The notes: a model not told the origin generated them from the sequence alone. A stretch of 64,000 nt of DNA from Brachionus plicatilis (GCA_010279815.1 QEOQ01000503.1:533994-597993); one strand, 5' to 3'; positions 1 to 12,075 are shown, numbered from the stretch's first letter. Numbers and translations: made by a program.

Positions 1-147
1 TTCAATTATGCTGCACCATAAATTAAGCTACCAGCTTTAGGACCATGCACAAAAGTACATCTCATCCATGCTAAAATATTTTAAATTTGATGTTTTTATT
101 TGCATATCTTAGCTTGTTGTGCAGCACAATCGAACGAGGGAATACGG
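1..147. mobile_element. Truncated end of a fold-back DNA element
   Basis: The last bases, ending GGGAATACGG at 138-147 and followed by TA, match the terminus of the complete element at 61465-61973 (CCGTATTCCC read the other way), including the adjoining CGAAC and GCAGC words. The rest of the element lies beyond the left edge. No coding sequence is visible. Confidence 0.6.
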
Positions 148-517
148 TAGTATGAGACTCAATAGAAAACTCTATCTTTTTGCAGCTATTAATACTTATT
201 CTGACAGTTTTAAGAAAATTATTGGATAGTTCGTATATTTAATTTTAATAAATTTTTTAAAAAAACTTTAATAATTTACCAAATTGCGTGCTAAAATTTT
301 TTAATGTAAAATTACGAAAAACTACATATTCTATGTAAAATAAAAAAAAATCAGAAATCATTAAAATTTTTGCAAAAAAAAGCACATTTTGACATTTAAA
401 ATAATTTTTTACTTAACTATTTTATCAAAATATTCTTTACTCTAGCAAAAAAAAATGTGTAAAATTTGCAAAAAACAGAAAAACTAACGCTAGAAACAGA
501 AACTAGAAACATTTTAA
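148..517. other. AT-rich DNA, nothing recognised
   Basis: Homopolymer-rich sequence inside the third intron of the CYFIP gene, between two mobile-element remnants. No gene or RNA signature seen. Confidence 0.5.
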
Positions 518-1117
518 CACTAGAAGCACCAACGAGTCAAAATGATTCTTTTACGATTTTTGGCCGCTAAAATCAAAGTCAATTTTTGTTATTTGAGCAT
601 AATATTTTTTTTTCCACATAAAAATAAGAATAACTTTCTAAATTAACTAAATTTAAATTCAAAAAAATTTGTGGTTGTGCCAAATAAAGTATATACTACT
701 AGAAGCACCAACGAGTAAAAATGACTCTTTTTTCGGTATTTGGCAGCTAAAATCTAAGTATTTTTTTGTTATTTGCATAATATTTTTATTCAGCATTAAA
801 AATAAGAATAACTTCCTAAATTCAAATAAAAAAAATTTGTTCAAATTCGTTTATGAGGTAATTATAAAGCGACAAATTTTTGTTCGAAATGGAAAAAAGC
901 AGGGTTTGGATATTGTACAAAAGAAATAGAGAGTATTTGTAAGAAGTGTGATTGACCATGGATATTTTATAAGGCCTAAGAAAAGACTAAAATTTATTAA
1001 TTTACTATTTTTATTCAATTAATTTAATAATTTAAATAAATTTGAACATAAAATATATATTATTTGTTCCTTAATTTTCATAACGAGTCAAAATGACTCG
1101 TTTTGGTGCTTCAAGTG
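518..1117. mobile_element. piggyBac-like MITE with duplicated left end
   Basis: The left end is TTAA followed by CACTAGAAGCACCAACGAG (518-536). The right end, read in reverse, is CACTTGAAGCACC, preceded by TTTAA at 1118-1122. TTAA targets and a CACT start suggest a piggyBac-type non-autonomous element. The first ~170 bp recur in direct orientation from about 698 (ACTAGAAGCACCAACGAG again), so the left end is tandemly duplicated. Next to the right end, 1083-1101 is a palindrome built on ACGAGTCA. A separate copy of the terminus is at 42653-42677, also abutting TTAA. No transposase reading frame. Confidence 0.55.
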
Positions 1118-2063
1118 TTTAATATTTGATGCGTTCCATAAATTTTGACTCAGATCCTATTTTAACATGTGCAGAATTATAAATTTAAGTATTTTAAATT
1201 TCAAAAATTGCAGAAAATTCCTCTAAATTCAAAGAAAAACTGAAAAATATTATAAAAGTTTTCTACAAAGCAGTTTAAATCATCATCCAATATAAATAAA
1301 TAAATTTTTTAAAAATTCTTCCAAAAGATGCTTCAAAATTGTTTATTAATTTAAAAATGATATGAATTTATTTGCTTTGCTTTTGAGACTAAAAAACCAA
1401 TAAAAATTTTGATCAAGTCTACTAAATTGTAGTCAAAGTTGAATTTTTTTAGATAATCTAAACCAATATCTCGGACAAAAAAACTAGTAATTATGGTCGA
1501 ATTTTTTTCCTTTAACAATAACAGAGGAAACAAATTTTATTTTCAACTGTTCAAATAAATAGATCTTTTTTAATATGTCAATCATTTTGCTTTTGTTTTT
1601 AGCCTGAGTTTATTTGTTTCTAATCCTAATCCTAAAAAAAACTCAACCATAGTCTAAATTTTTGTTTGACTTTTTTTTTTCAATAAAATATTTCATAGAC
1701 TAAATTATTTTATTTTTTGAAAGTTTAAATTGGTCTTCTATTAAAAAATATTTGTCCAAGACTTAAAAAAACGGTTCCAAAAAAAAGAGAAAAGAAAAAA
1801 GAGAATCATTTAACATCTTACTCGATCAACATTGCTAAATTAGCATTTAATCTTTAGAACGATTGAACGAGTTTAGACCAAGTCTCATTGTTTTGACAAA
1901 ACCTTGCTTAAAGTATAAACTTACGGGGGGAGAGATTTAAATAAGATAATGAAAAAATAATCTTTGCTTATCAAAATTGGCATGCACTTGATATATTTTA
2001 GAAACCATTTTCTATTTATAATAAATATAGATAGCTAGGCTTAAGTATAGAATGCTTTGAACA
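1118..2063. other. AT-rich DNA upstream of the GPCR
   Basis: Lies inside the CYFIP third intron and should contain the GPCR 5' UTR and promoter. No TATA box or other element stands out against the AT-rich background. No CYFIP C-terminal exon was found here. Confidence 0.4.
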
Positions 2064-3428
2064 ATGAAATGTTCGAAATTGGAGCCCAGCGAGCTACGCT
2101 ACCAATCGAGCGAGCAGTACTTGGTTGTGTGTCTGAGACTATGCCACCTGATAGCCAAAGACGAGTGCTCCATTGACCAGCTAATAGACGTGAATGGGTC
2201 CGAGCCAAGCAATTTGTTTGTGCTTGACTCGCCGCAGCTTTTGTCCCACCTAAACTCCAGCGAATGCCACAAATACTCGCACAAAGAGTCGCACAAAATG
2301 GCCTTCTTTTTCACCGGCGTCCTCCTCTGTCTCACCATCCTCACCCTCAACTTTTTCACCCTCATTACCATTCTGAAGTCGCGCCGCCTCCAATCCATCC
2401 AAAACATCCTCATAGCCAACCTAAGCATATCCGACTTTCTATCCGGTGTTTCGTTCATGTATCCATGCTTGCTCAATCTGCTCACCATATACGCCCTTGA
2501 GACCTACAACTCGTCACTGTACAGTCTGGCCTGCATGATTCGCCAATACCATTACATGTGTCTGGCCGGCTATTCGCCCATGATCACCTCGATGCTAAGC
2601 TCCATGTTCACGCTGAGTCTTTTGGCGCTGGAAAAATACATGGCCGTGGTGCATCCGTATTTGTACGAGCGCATCATCGGCCAGAAAAAAGCCTACTGCT
2701 ACATATGCCTAGTGCTCAGCTGGTTTTTGTCAATACTGGTCAGTCTACTGCCTCTGATGGGCTGGAATGAAATCAACGACAGCTCGTACTTTGTGCCGTG
2801 CATGTTCGAAAAAATTTTCACCCTCAACTATATCCTGTTGTTCACTGGCATCTGCTGTCTATGCGCCCTCAGCATGCTGTTCATCTACATCCGCATTTAC
2901 TTGATAGCGCGCAAACATTCGCGCCAAATTGCCAAGATACACTCGGTAGTGAACAATTACAGGGTGATGATGACCAATAGACCAGCGAGTGACCAAGAAG
3001 AAAGAGAGTTTGTGATGGCCACCAAGCTAAGTTGTTCAGAGTCCAATTTGAGCATTCTGGTTGGCAAAGAGATCGGTAGACGAAACTCGTCACCTGCCGT
3101 CTTGTCAACCAGCAAGCCCAGAGTGGAAGTAAAGCGAGCGCCAGTCAAAAATAGCAACAGCCTTAACATGAATATGAAAGCGATGAAGACCTTGCTTATC
3201 CTACTACTCGGATTCTACACCTGCTGGCTGCCGCTGATCATCTACTTTTTGACATTTGCCTCAAAGACCTACGACAACCTGACAATTTATGTGCTTATGT
3301 TCATAGCTTGCTGCAATGCGTGCATAGACCCATTGGTGTATGCGTTTCGCAACAAGGATTTTCTAAAGGCGCTCATTGAGAATTTTGCCAAGTGTCCCAA
3401 AAAGGTGACTTGGTCGAATTCAAAATAA
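2064..3428 (+). CDS. Class A GPCR of the MECA type (melanocortin/EDG/cannabinoid/adenosine-like)
   Basis: A 454-residue, intronless seven-helix receptor. Visible: an N-terminal tail of about 75 residues with N-glycosylation sequons (NGS, NSS); TM1 from about residue 78; the TM2 aspartate in NLSISDFLSG; TM3 ending in EKY where DRY is usual; the TM4 tryptophan followed by PLMGW; a TM5 without the common proline; a long Ser/Lys-rich third loop; CWLP in TM6; DPLVYAF in TM7 instead of NPxxY. The GW after TM4, proline-free TM5 and DPLVYAFR are family traits of the melanocortin/S1P/cannabinoid/adenosine cluster. The ligand cannot be named. The start is the first ATG in a frame that stays open to the stop. 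The gene lies antisense within CYFIP intron 3, with its stop 18 bases from the CYFIP exon at 3447. AATAAA at 3424-3429 overlaps the stop codon, which would give a very short 3' UTR. Lack of introns suggests an old retrocopy, as for many receptors. Confidence 0.9.
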   Translation: MKCSKLEPSELRYQSSEQYLVVCLRLCHLIAKDECSIDQLIDVNGSEPSNLFVLDSPQLLSHLNSSECHKYSHKESHKMAFFFTGVLLCLTILTLNFFTLITILKSRRLQSIQNILIANLSISDFLSGVSFMYPCLLNLLTIYALETYNSSLYSLACMIRQYHYMCLAGYSPMITSMLSSMFTLSLLALEKYMAVVHPYLYERIIGQKKAYCYICLVLSWFLSILVSLLPLMGWNEINDSSYFVPCMFEKIFTLNYILLFTGICCLCALSMLFIYIRIYLIARKHSRQIAKIHSVVNNYRVMMTNRPASDQEEREFVMATKLSCSESNLSILVGKEIGRRNSSPAVLSTSKPRVEVKRAPVKNSNSLNMNMKAMKTLLILLLGFYTCWLPLIIYFLTFASKTYDNLTIYVLMFIACCNACIDPLVYAFRNKDFLKALIENFAKCPKKVTWSNSK

Positions 3429-3446
3429 ATTAGAAATAACACTTAC

Positions 3447-3668
3447 CAAAGATTGCTCCAGTAGAAGAGAGAATACAATGGCGTTTCCGATTTGGGAAAA
3501 TTCGTGAAATATGTTTGTTCTCAATTCGCCGTATGACACCAAATTAGTCAAACTCTCGGAGTAAAATGTCATTATCGCTGCTGAACCGTACTCGTAACGC
3601 GGTACATTAATGTTCTTCTTGAGCTTTTTATACATTATCCGTACATAGTCGGCCAATTTTGTTTTAAG
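3447..3668 (-). CDS. CYFIP: CYFIP coding exon 3
   Basis: 74 codons from LKTKLADYVR to LLLEQSL. Acceptor TTTAACAAG, donor TTG/GTAAGT at 3446. It matches the human segment with PRHEYGSPGILEFF and NAILFCLLIEQSL. The donor falls just after the stop codon of the opposite-strand GPCR. Confidence 0.92.
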
Positions 3669-6600
3669 CTTGTTAAATAAATTTTTAATTTTAATTAAAA
3701 TTTTAATTTTTTTTTACATTTTGTTATTTTAAGGCAAAATAAAAATGATCTGCGTTGTTTAGAAGTCATAAACTCAAAGTAAAGAGACATGAATTAGAAA
3801 AAAAAAAGAGAGAAATGATTTTGGCCGAAAAGTTGTAGATCATCGTAAATTGAAAATAAAATTTAGATAAACAAAGATAGTGTATTTTTCTTTTATTTCT
3901 GGAAAATAGTTTTATCGTCCACCTTAGAAAATCTGTTTATAAGGTTGTAATTTAAAAGACTAAATTTAATAAAATGTAATCTAGCTGAAAAATTTCAGTA
4001 TTAAGAATTAGTATCTAAGAGCAAAAAATTATTCTAAAATTCAAATATACAAGTCAAAATCTTAGAATCAAGTCAAAGACTGATTTGGAAAGTGATTTAG
4101 ATTTGATTCAAAAATTAGATGGTGACGTATGTTTATTCAAATTATAAAATGAATTCAGAAAGAAGTAATTTCTTAACTAATTCAAAGCATTTTTATCAAT
4201 TTTAATTAAAGAATTTAATATTTTTTTAATCAAACAATCTCATTTAAACAGAAAATTTATACCGAAAAATGTATTCAACAAGGAAGGAAAGCAGAACATC
4301 TGGGATGTCTTGTTCAACTTTAGAAAACCTTAATTTTTGCTTTTTTTTCGCTTCTAAAAATTTTATTATAGTGCTTTTTCCCACATATTGAATAAAAAAT
4401 GTTTTAACTTTTTAATTTTTTTCAAAAACACTTATGAAGTTCCTGTTCCAAAATTTAATAACAAAAATATTGTAAAAATCTTTTAAGCTAACCCTAGCAT
4501 AATTTTTCAATATTTTGTTAACTGATTGGCTTTACCCTGATTTAAGATATGTGTTTTTTTTTATTTAGAAAAGCCCATTTATGGGCATTATGAATTTTGG
4601 TACAAAAAACAAAAATAAATATAAAAAATGCCAAAGCTTAAGTTCTGACAGACCAAAACACGCTCTGTTAATTGAAGCAACTGATACATCCTTTATACCA
4701 CCAATTAACTGATTTTGCAAGGCTCTGCAATAAACATGCAACATTCAGAAAATTGTGAATTTTGGATATTATTATATAAATCCAACTCAACTATAAGTGG
4801 TGGTACAGAGGATGCAGCATTTGCTCAAAATTACAAAATATGTTTTGATCGCTCTGAATAAAAGCTCTGGCGTTTTTTAAATTTTGATTTGTTTTTTGTA
4901 CCAAAATTCACAATGTTATAAATTTTGCAGAATTTTGCAAAATCAGTATATTGGCGGTACAAAGAATGCATCAGTTGCTTCAATTTACAGAGCATGTTTT
5001 GGTCTGCCAGAACTTAAGCTTGGCAATTTTTATATATTTTTTTGTTTTTGTACCAAAATTCACAACGACCCATTAATCACTATTTTTTAATAATTCAAAA
5101 TAAAGAACAAGATAAATTTTTTTTTATAAAACGAAAATTTTAAATTTGCCATTCCTTTTTGATTGCCTCAATTTTGTTTCCCAACAAAAAAAAAAATTTT
5201 AATTTAAAAATACCAAATAATTAAACTTACCGAATTTTGAATAAATTCAAACAATTCGCTAATAATGAGCGCAATGCCTTGATACCCAAGATATTTGCTT
5301 ATCATCTTGACATGTTGACCACCAACAAATTGGGAATACAATGAGTTAATAGCCTGAAAAGCAGCCTGCACGGGCTTAGAGCCGTACTGATCGGCGACCA
5401 AAAATTGAGGTGCCTCGTGCCGCTTGTACACTTGCTTTTTGTTCAATTTAAGCTTGGTTGGCACAAATCTCATGGTCGATTGGTTGTAGCAGTAGTTTGG
5501 CAACAGATCACGCTTTATCTCATCTAGAATGTGCACACTTATCTTGCCATACGAACTGGACACCGACTGCTCAGCCTCCTTGAACAATAGATCAAAATTT
5601 TCCAGCACCAAGTGTCTGCTCAGCATCTTGTGAGTGACTTTGTTCAACTTGATCAAATAGTCTAGCTCCACTATGCATGTCAAGTCGGACGAGAGAAACT
5701 TTTGAATTGAAATGTCCAGACTTTTCTGTATCATGAGAGTAACTCGCTGCGCGATCAATTTGGACAAGTTGATCGATCGACCAAGCAGCTGGATGTGTTT
5801 TTGCTTGATCAAAGTCTCGTATCTGCTAGTGTTGGGCACAGTGATGCAGTGGTGTGATGAATCCTCGCTCTCAGCCATCTGAATCTTATTGAACTCATCT
5901 CTGAACTGTTTGTCGAGCAGAACACATGCCGCTGTTTGTTTGTACGCGTGGAATATCTGCTCGCTGAGGATGTACACAAACTGGTCAAAGCACAAGTTAA
6001 CCTCAGCCTCTACCTCGTCATACAAGTGTCTTTTTTTGAAGACGGCCAGCGCGTTCATGGCCGCATCGTTGTACAAATCAAGCGGATAGAACACAAACTC
6101 CATTAGTGATTGATCTTTGGTCTCCAGTATGTGGCTGGTCAGAATCCATGGCATTGACATTTCAATTGGAAATTGGATTTTTTTTCCCATGGTCATTTCT
6201 AAAAAAAATTCCCTATACCACATCTGCGACAAATCGGAGCATTTTTGCAGCGAGTCTGTAAAATTGAGTAAATAGGGCCAAAAAAAAGACTTTGAATGAA
6301 AGTCCTCAATAAGTTCCAAGTGTTTAGTGTCTATGTCTTTGCGCAGAGTCTTTTTTCCTTTTGTTTTGTCGCATATCATTGACTCGAGCATTGTTCGTAC
6401 CATGTAGAGTTGAGTGGACGATGGCCCGATGAAGCGCGGCGGACGGTCTATTTTGAAGCCGCATTCGGGGTCCTTTTTGCCGCGCATCGCCGGGTCATCT
6501 TCCGGCTCTTTGCCCCTGTACCAATCGACACATGTGTCTCGCACCGACAATAAAATTGTCTTGGCCACGTCGCTCTTGCGACTCTTGCAAAATTTGCGAA

Positions 6601-9459
6601 TCATGTCTCTCAGGTCCATTTGGACAAAATTTTGCAGCTCTAAATAAGTAGTGTAGTTGATGGCCTCGGTGAAGGCGTTTTCCAGTCGGTACATGAGCGA
6701 CTGGAGGCCCTTGATCATCGAGATGACTTCGATTAGAGCCACCTTTTCCTGTGGTGAATAGTTGTACTTGGTTGCTTTTTCATAGTCTTCGGCGTCTTTG
6801 GGACACAGCGGGTTTGACTTGTGGTCGGTCAAGTGGAGCAGCTTCCAGTTGTAAAGCTCGAGGACTGTGTTGGTCCATTTGGACAGGAGCTTGAGTCCGC
6901 TCAATGCCAAATTGTACAAGCTCTTGTATTCCTCGTCGGTTCGCTTGGTTTCTTTGCTAATGGCTATTTCGTTACTGTACTTGGCCAGTTCGCTTATGTA
7001 GCAGTTGTGTTCTGTTCGGATGCGATCCACTTGGTCCAAGATTTTGCCTTGAATGCTTTCGGAACTGGAGTTGCATGCTGGCCATTTTGATGCCTCATAG
7101 TTCTTTGATCTCATGACATAGTTGAATGGCGAAATTTGCATGTCGCCATACAGAGGAACCACTTTACATTGCTGTTAAAATGAAAAATATGTTTTATATT
7201 ATAATTTTTTAAATGTTTATCAATTAGAGAAAATATTTAAAATTTAAAAAAAAAATTTAAAACAATGATTTTCAATCTTTTTTATTTTTACCATAATTTA
7301 TGCAATTCTATCAAAAATCAAAAAAGATTTAAATTTACCCTATTTTAAATACGTATCTTGAAAAATTCAAGATTTTAAAAATTGAAAAAATTTATGTTTA
7401 AATAATAAACCTGATTGAAAAATGTTCAATCATATTTTTGTAATCGACTAAATTGGCGTAAAATCAAAAAAAAATAATGAAAATTAACTAAAAATAAAGC
7501 GTTTGATTTTTTTTGTAAATTAAAACTTTCAATGAATTAAAAAATAAAATTATCGTTAAAATTTTTTTTTGGCATTTAAATTAAGACAAAATTTTTTTTT
7601 GTTAGAAACAGATTTTATTGTTGTAACATAGTAGTAAAAAGATTTCATCTAATTTTAATATTATCAATTAATTTAATTTTGAGTTATCAATTCCCAATAG
7701 GTGAGCATTATCATTTTGATATTTTACTGTCCTTTAAAGAAATAATATTTTCAATTATATTTTTATTTCATAAAACTTTTTTATTAAAATTTAATGACCA
7801 TAATCAGCGTTTTTTTTAAAGGATTTAATTATATCCAGCAAACCAAATCATAAGTCAATTATTCATAAAATATCTCATGTTCTAATTGACATGATTTAAT
7901 TGACTTAATTAATATTTACATATTCTACATTTGCATAGTCTCATCTAAAAAATGGTGCATAAATTTAATTTATTATTTTACCAACTTGCCAATATTTTGG
8001 CAAAAAAATGATATTTTTCACTTTTTTGTATCTAGTCTGTGGATTTTCAACTAAACAAATTTTTCGGACAAAATTCTGAACTAATTTTAAAAAAGTCATA
8101 ATTTTTTATTATTTACTCACAACTAAGTCAAATGTTTTTTTAATGTTAAATTGATAAATTTTTGCTAAATAATAAGTTTTCTGATTCTATTACTATTAAC
8201 TCTAACCATTTAGAAAAAAAAATTTATTTTTTCAAAAATTAGCTTCAAACATTCTTGTTTTATTCAATTTTTTTTGACTTTTCTAAATACGAACCTTATG
8301 TTTAAAAGTGTTGCTAAGTCAGACCCAAATTTAAGTTTAAACTTTTTCTCTTTTTTTTTTTGAGCAAATAAATTTAAATATTTTCATTCTCAATTATTTT
8401 AATATCTAGTTTTAAATTTGCCGAAAGGCTCAATTTCCTATTTCTGGTCAATAAAATGAACGAAATTTTATTTTAAATATAAATATTCAAATTTTATATT
8501 TAAAATATTTTTATGAAATAAAAAAAAAATTTGAAACCAAAAAAAAAACTTGCCTTGAAAATCTTGTCAATTTGACTGAGATTAATTTTTTTCTTTGAAT
8601 CCAATTTATTGATATTAAAATTGTCACCATCGAGCAAATTGAGCGCAAAGCCAATTACTTTGACCAGGATGTGTTTCTCCTGTGGCAAAAGGTACATTTT
8701 ATTCTCGAACATTTGAACAGACGTATTTATTACGTCACAAAGAATGTCATCGTAACCAGGCACACCGTTGATCGGATCATCCAATGCTTTTTTCAAATTC
8801 ACACGAATTATGTCATTAGTGGCCAGAAACATGGACAAATTCTGTGACTCAAGGCCGGCATACGAGTCCGACTTTCGAAATTGAGCTGCACGGCGAAATG
8901 CCGAATGGTCGTTTTTGACACTTGATTTCATGTTCTTGAGCTCGTCTAGGACGGCAAACATGTTTATAAATTTACCAAGTGTGAGCAGGTAGGCTTCGCT
9001 GATGAATTCTTTCTCTTTTTTTGGATGACAAAGTCGCCGCATTTCGATGCAAAATGCGCTTATTGCCTCCGATTGAAAATTCATCAGGTCCATTAGCTTG
9101 TCAATGTGAGGACTGAGCACCTCGACACTTTTTTCATAGATCTCTATTCGATCTGGCTGATCGTTTGACTTTACCTGAGGAATAGCTCGTGAACAACATC
9201 GCCATGTGTAAAGCATTATGGAGTGCTCGTTGCCTTTTTCCAGCAGCTTGTTTAGCTTGGCGTGCATAGCCGCTTCTTCCATGTATTTTGACATTCCTGT
9301 TACATACGCGTTTTTGTCCTCGAAATTGGTGTCCAAATTGACCTTGTAAATGCACGAACCGCTCATTGACTCAATACATGGTTGGTAGTCGGGCAAGGCT
9401 ATTTCGTCCAGCGATTCGACTGTGTTTACGGCTTCTTCAAGTGAGACTTTACTAGCCAT
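3447..9459 (-). CDS. CYFIP: CYFIP/Sra-1, WAVE regulatory complex subunit (5' three exons; C-terminus outside window)
   Basis: Cytoplasmic FMR1-interacting protein, the large subunit of the WAVE complex, which links Rac1 to Arp2/3-driven actin assembly. Coding exons: 9459-8554, 7171-5231 and 3668-3447, all joined in phase 0, giving 1023 residues; human CYFIP is about 1250, so roughly the last 230 lie left of the window. Conservation is strong throughout: TNFEDKNAYVTG, MLYTWRCCSRAIPQVK, LGKFINMFAVLDELKNMK, GPSSTQLYMVRTMLES, IQFPIEMSMPWILT, EAEVNLCFDQFVY, DLLPNYCYN and EYGS. The Arg pair in HSAFRRAAQF (near residue 185) matches the Rac1 'A site' region of human CYFIP1. Start: ATG at 9459 giving MASKVSLEEA, like human MAAQVTLEDA. 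Intron 1 (8553-7172) has a GC-AG donor. Intron 2 (5230-3669) carries a MITE. Intron 3 holds the GPCR on the opposite strand. The 5' end is partly duplicated in inverted form at 9770-10545. Confidence 0.95.
4583..5069. mobile_element. MITE with GGCATTRTGAATTTTGGTAC termini
   Basis: Inverted ends (ATGAATTTTGGTACAAAAAA at 4590 on, and its complement near 5049-5065) enclose a ~485-bp element with the same internal layout as the one at 47106-47590, including an internal inverted copy of the right end near 4895-4915. Flanks CCATTTAT and CCATTAAT look like an 8-bp target duplication with one mismatch. It sits in CYFIP intron 2 and has no coding capacity. Confidence 0.65.
5231..7171 (-). CDS. CYFIP: CYFIP coding exon 2
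   Basis: 647 codons, bounded by a ...TTTTAACAG acceptor and a TCG/GTAAGT donor. It encodes the large helical central part, including GPSSTQLYMVRTMLES and the IEMSMPWILT and CFDQFVY blocks. It is uninterrupted, although the mammalian genes are cut into many exons here. Confidence 0.93.
7172..8553. other. CYFIP intron 1
   Basis: AT-rich intron with a GCAAGT donor and TTTTAACAG acceptor. Its first ~650 nt (8553 down to about 7908) are repeated in inverted orientation at 10160-10545. Nothing coding seen. Confidence 0.8.
8548..8553 (-). other. Non-canonical GC splice donor (GCAAGT)
   Basis: Exon 1 must end in phase 0 after AAG to join QCKVVPL. The intron therefore begins GCAAGT, the standard form of GC-AG introns. 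Moving to the GT three bases further would shift the frame into an immediate stop. The inverted copy at 10159-10165 has the same AAG/GCAAGT. Confidence 0.85.
8554..9459 (-). CDS. CYFIP: CYFIP coding exon 1
   Basis: 302 codons from MASKV to IDKIFK. The frame is also open upstream of the ATG, but homology begins at this methionine. The exon ends AAG followed by GCAAGT, a GC donor. The next exon begins CAATGTAAAGTGG (QCKVVPL), exactly where human CYFIP reads KQLQVVPL. Confidence 0.93.
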
Positions 9460-9961
9460 TTTTAAAACTCCGCAACTTAAATTAAGACACAACAAAAAAA
9501 TAAAGATTTTATGATTAATAAAAATCCAGTCTGTTAAAATGTGTATGCGTGTACATCATTTTGTGAGTGTTTTGGTTATGTCTTTTTTTCTTGCGGTTAT
9601 TTTTGTTCAGTTATTCTGAATTTTTTGTAGACTTTTTTAATTGTGATATTAAAAATATTTTTTATTATCATCTTAATAATAAAAAGTTGATAATATATTT
9701 CATGTATTTTAAGTTTATTCTTAAAGGCTTTTCCTAAATGACTAGGTTAGTTGTAGTTGTAAATTTTTTAATGCCACAATTTAAAAAAGCTTACAAAAAA
9801 TTAAGAATAACTGAAAAAAAATTACTGCAAGAAAAAAAAAGACATAACCAAATCAACCACAAAATGAGGTACACGCATACACATTTTAACAGACTGGATT
9901 TTTATCAATCATAAAAACTTTGGTTTTTTGTTGTCTCAATTTAAATTGCCGAGTTTTAAAA

Positions 9962-10210
<249 letters not shown>

Positions 10211-10836
10211 TAAATATAAAATTTGAATATTTATATTTAAAAAAAAAATTCGTTCTTTTTATTGGACCAGAAATAGGAAATTGAGCTTTTTCTAAGAAAT
10301 TATGACTTTTTTATAATTAGTTCACAATCTCTCCGATTTCTAATTCTTCAAAAAAAATTTGTTATTAATCGAATTTGTTATTAGTTGATGATCTAGACTA
10401 GATACAAAAAAGTGAAAAATATCATTTTTTTGCCAAAATATTGGCAAGTTGGTAAAATAATAAATTAAATTTATGCACCATTTTTTAGATGAGACTATGC
10501 AAATGTAGAATATGTAAATATTAATTAAGTTAATTAAATCATACCCATTAGAATATATTTGAGGGAATGGGGTGAAAATTTTGAACAAATTTAAACCATT
10601 TTTATAAGTTTTCAGGTATGCATTTTAATATTTTCAAGTCAGATTTTGGAAATTCAGATATTGCTGTAGTTTTCCTACACCCGATCCTTAATTATTAATT
10701 TAATTACTTTTATTTAATTAATTTTTATTATAAAAAATGTCAATTTAGTTAGTATCCTAAGTTAGATCTCAGGTAATAAATTAACAAGTAATTTTTCTAT
10801 TTTTTATTTCAATGAGATCTCAAATGAGATTAAAAC

Positions 10837-12075
10837 TAGTGTTGGTCTCCAGAGGAACAGAGGGGCCTCCGGAGAAAAATTGCTAGATTCACGAAGCCGG
10901 AAACGGGCGCGGAAAATTTTAGCAAAAAAGGTTCCAGAGACGGAGAAAAAAAACAGTTGCGGAAACGGTAACGGAAAAATAAACGGTGACCTCGAAAATA
11001 ACGGAGATATTAACGGTGAGCTCCGGCGGATCGGAGATATAAACGGTGACAATAGTCGGAGACGAAGGTTGGAACGGAGAAAAATTCCGGAGACGGCAAG
11101 GAAACGGAAAAGGGTAAATGCACGGAGTCTTTAACGGAGAATCCGAACGGAGCGGAGACGTAAACGGAAGACCCAAACAGAGCGGAGACGGAAACGGAGA
11201 AACCCAAACGGAGCGGAGACCGAAACGGAGGACCTAAACAGAGAGGAGAAATAAACCGAAGAGAACAACCGAAATTGAGCAATTGACCAAAGCTTACAAA
11301 ATAAAGATGATATCGCTAGAAAAAAACCGAGTGAAATTTGCAGCAAGCATTCTTTAGACTTCTAGAATTTTGCCATCGCTACTTGTTTTAAAAAGTTTGG
11401 TCAAAAAAGAATTAATTATCTAAATAATTTTTTTAATTTTTTTGGAAAATATAGGAATGATTTTTTATTAAATTTTTTTTAACACCCGATGTAATAGCTA
11501 ATTTTAATTAAATTTAATTTATAAGATAAAAACTTTAATAAAAATTAAATTTTTAAAATTCTGATTTAAAATTATTAATTTTAAAAATTAAATTTTTTTT
11601 AAGCTCAATTATTTTTATTTTGCAAGTTTTGGTCAAGTGCTCAATTTCCATTGTTCTCTTCGGTTTATTTCTCCTCTCTGTTTTGGTCCTCCGTTTCAGT
11701 CTCCGCTCCGTTTTGGTCCTCCGTTTCAGTCTCCGCTCCGTTTTGGTCCTCCGTTTCGGTCTCCGCTCCGTTTGGGTTTCTCCGTTTCCGTCTCGGCTCT
11801 GTTTGGGTCTTCCGTTTACGTCTCCGCTCCGTTCGGATTCTCCGTTAAAGACTCCGTTAAATCCAGAGGCTCCGTGCATTTACCCTTTTCCGTTGCCGTC
11901 TCCGGAATTTTTCTCCGTTCTAACCTTCGTCTCCGATTATTGTCACCGTTTATATCTCCGTTCCGTACGGTGTCATTCCGGAAATTCAACCGCTTCGTTT
12001 ACGTTCCTCCGTTTAACCTTCCGTTGATTTTTTTCCGGAGCCTTCCGGTGAACCCTCATCCGTTACCCAACACTA
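10837..12075. mobile_element. hAT-like fold-back element with GC-rich CGGA arms
   Basis: Starts TAGTGTTGG and ends CCAACACTA, flanked by exact 8-bp duplications ATTAAAAC (10829-10836 and 12076-12083). The TAGTG start and 8-bp duplication fit the hAT superfamily. Arms 10850-11345 and 11605-12060 are inverted copies built from degenerate words such as ACGGAGAC and GGAAACGGAG. They surround an AT-rich core (11346-11604). The arms translate in several frames into low-complexity peptides, which I do not take as genes. The arms' GC content contrasts sharply with the surrounding DNA. Confidence 0.85.

Noticed and set aside
2099..2488. 129-codon minus-strand open frame
   Set aside because: Shadow of the GPCR gene.
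8560..8600. Possible GT donor for CYFIP exon 1 instead of GC
   Set aside because: No GT keeps phase with QCKVVPL; the nearest one creates an immediate stop.
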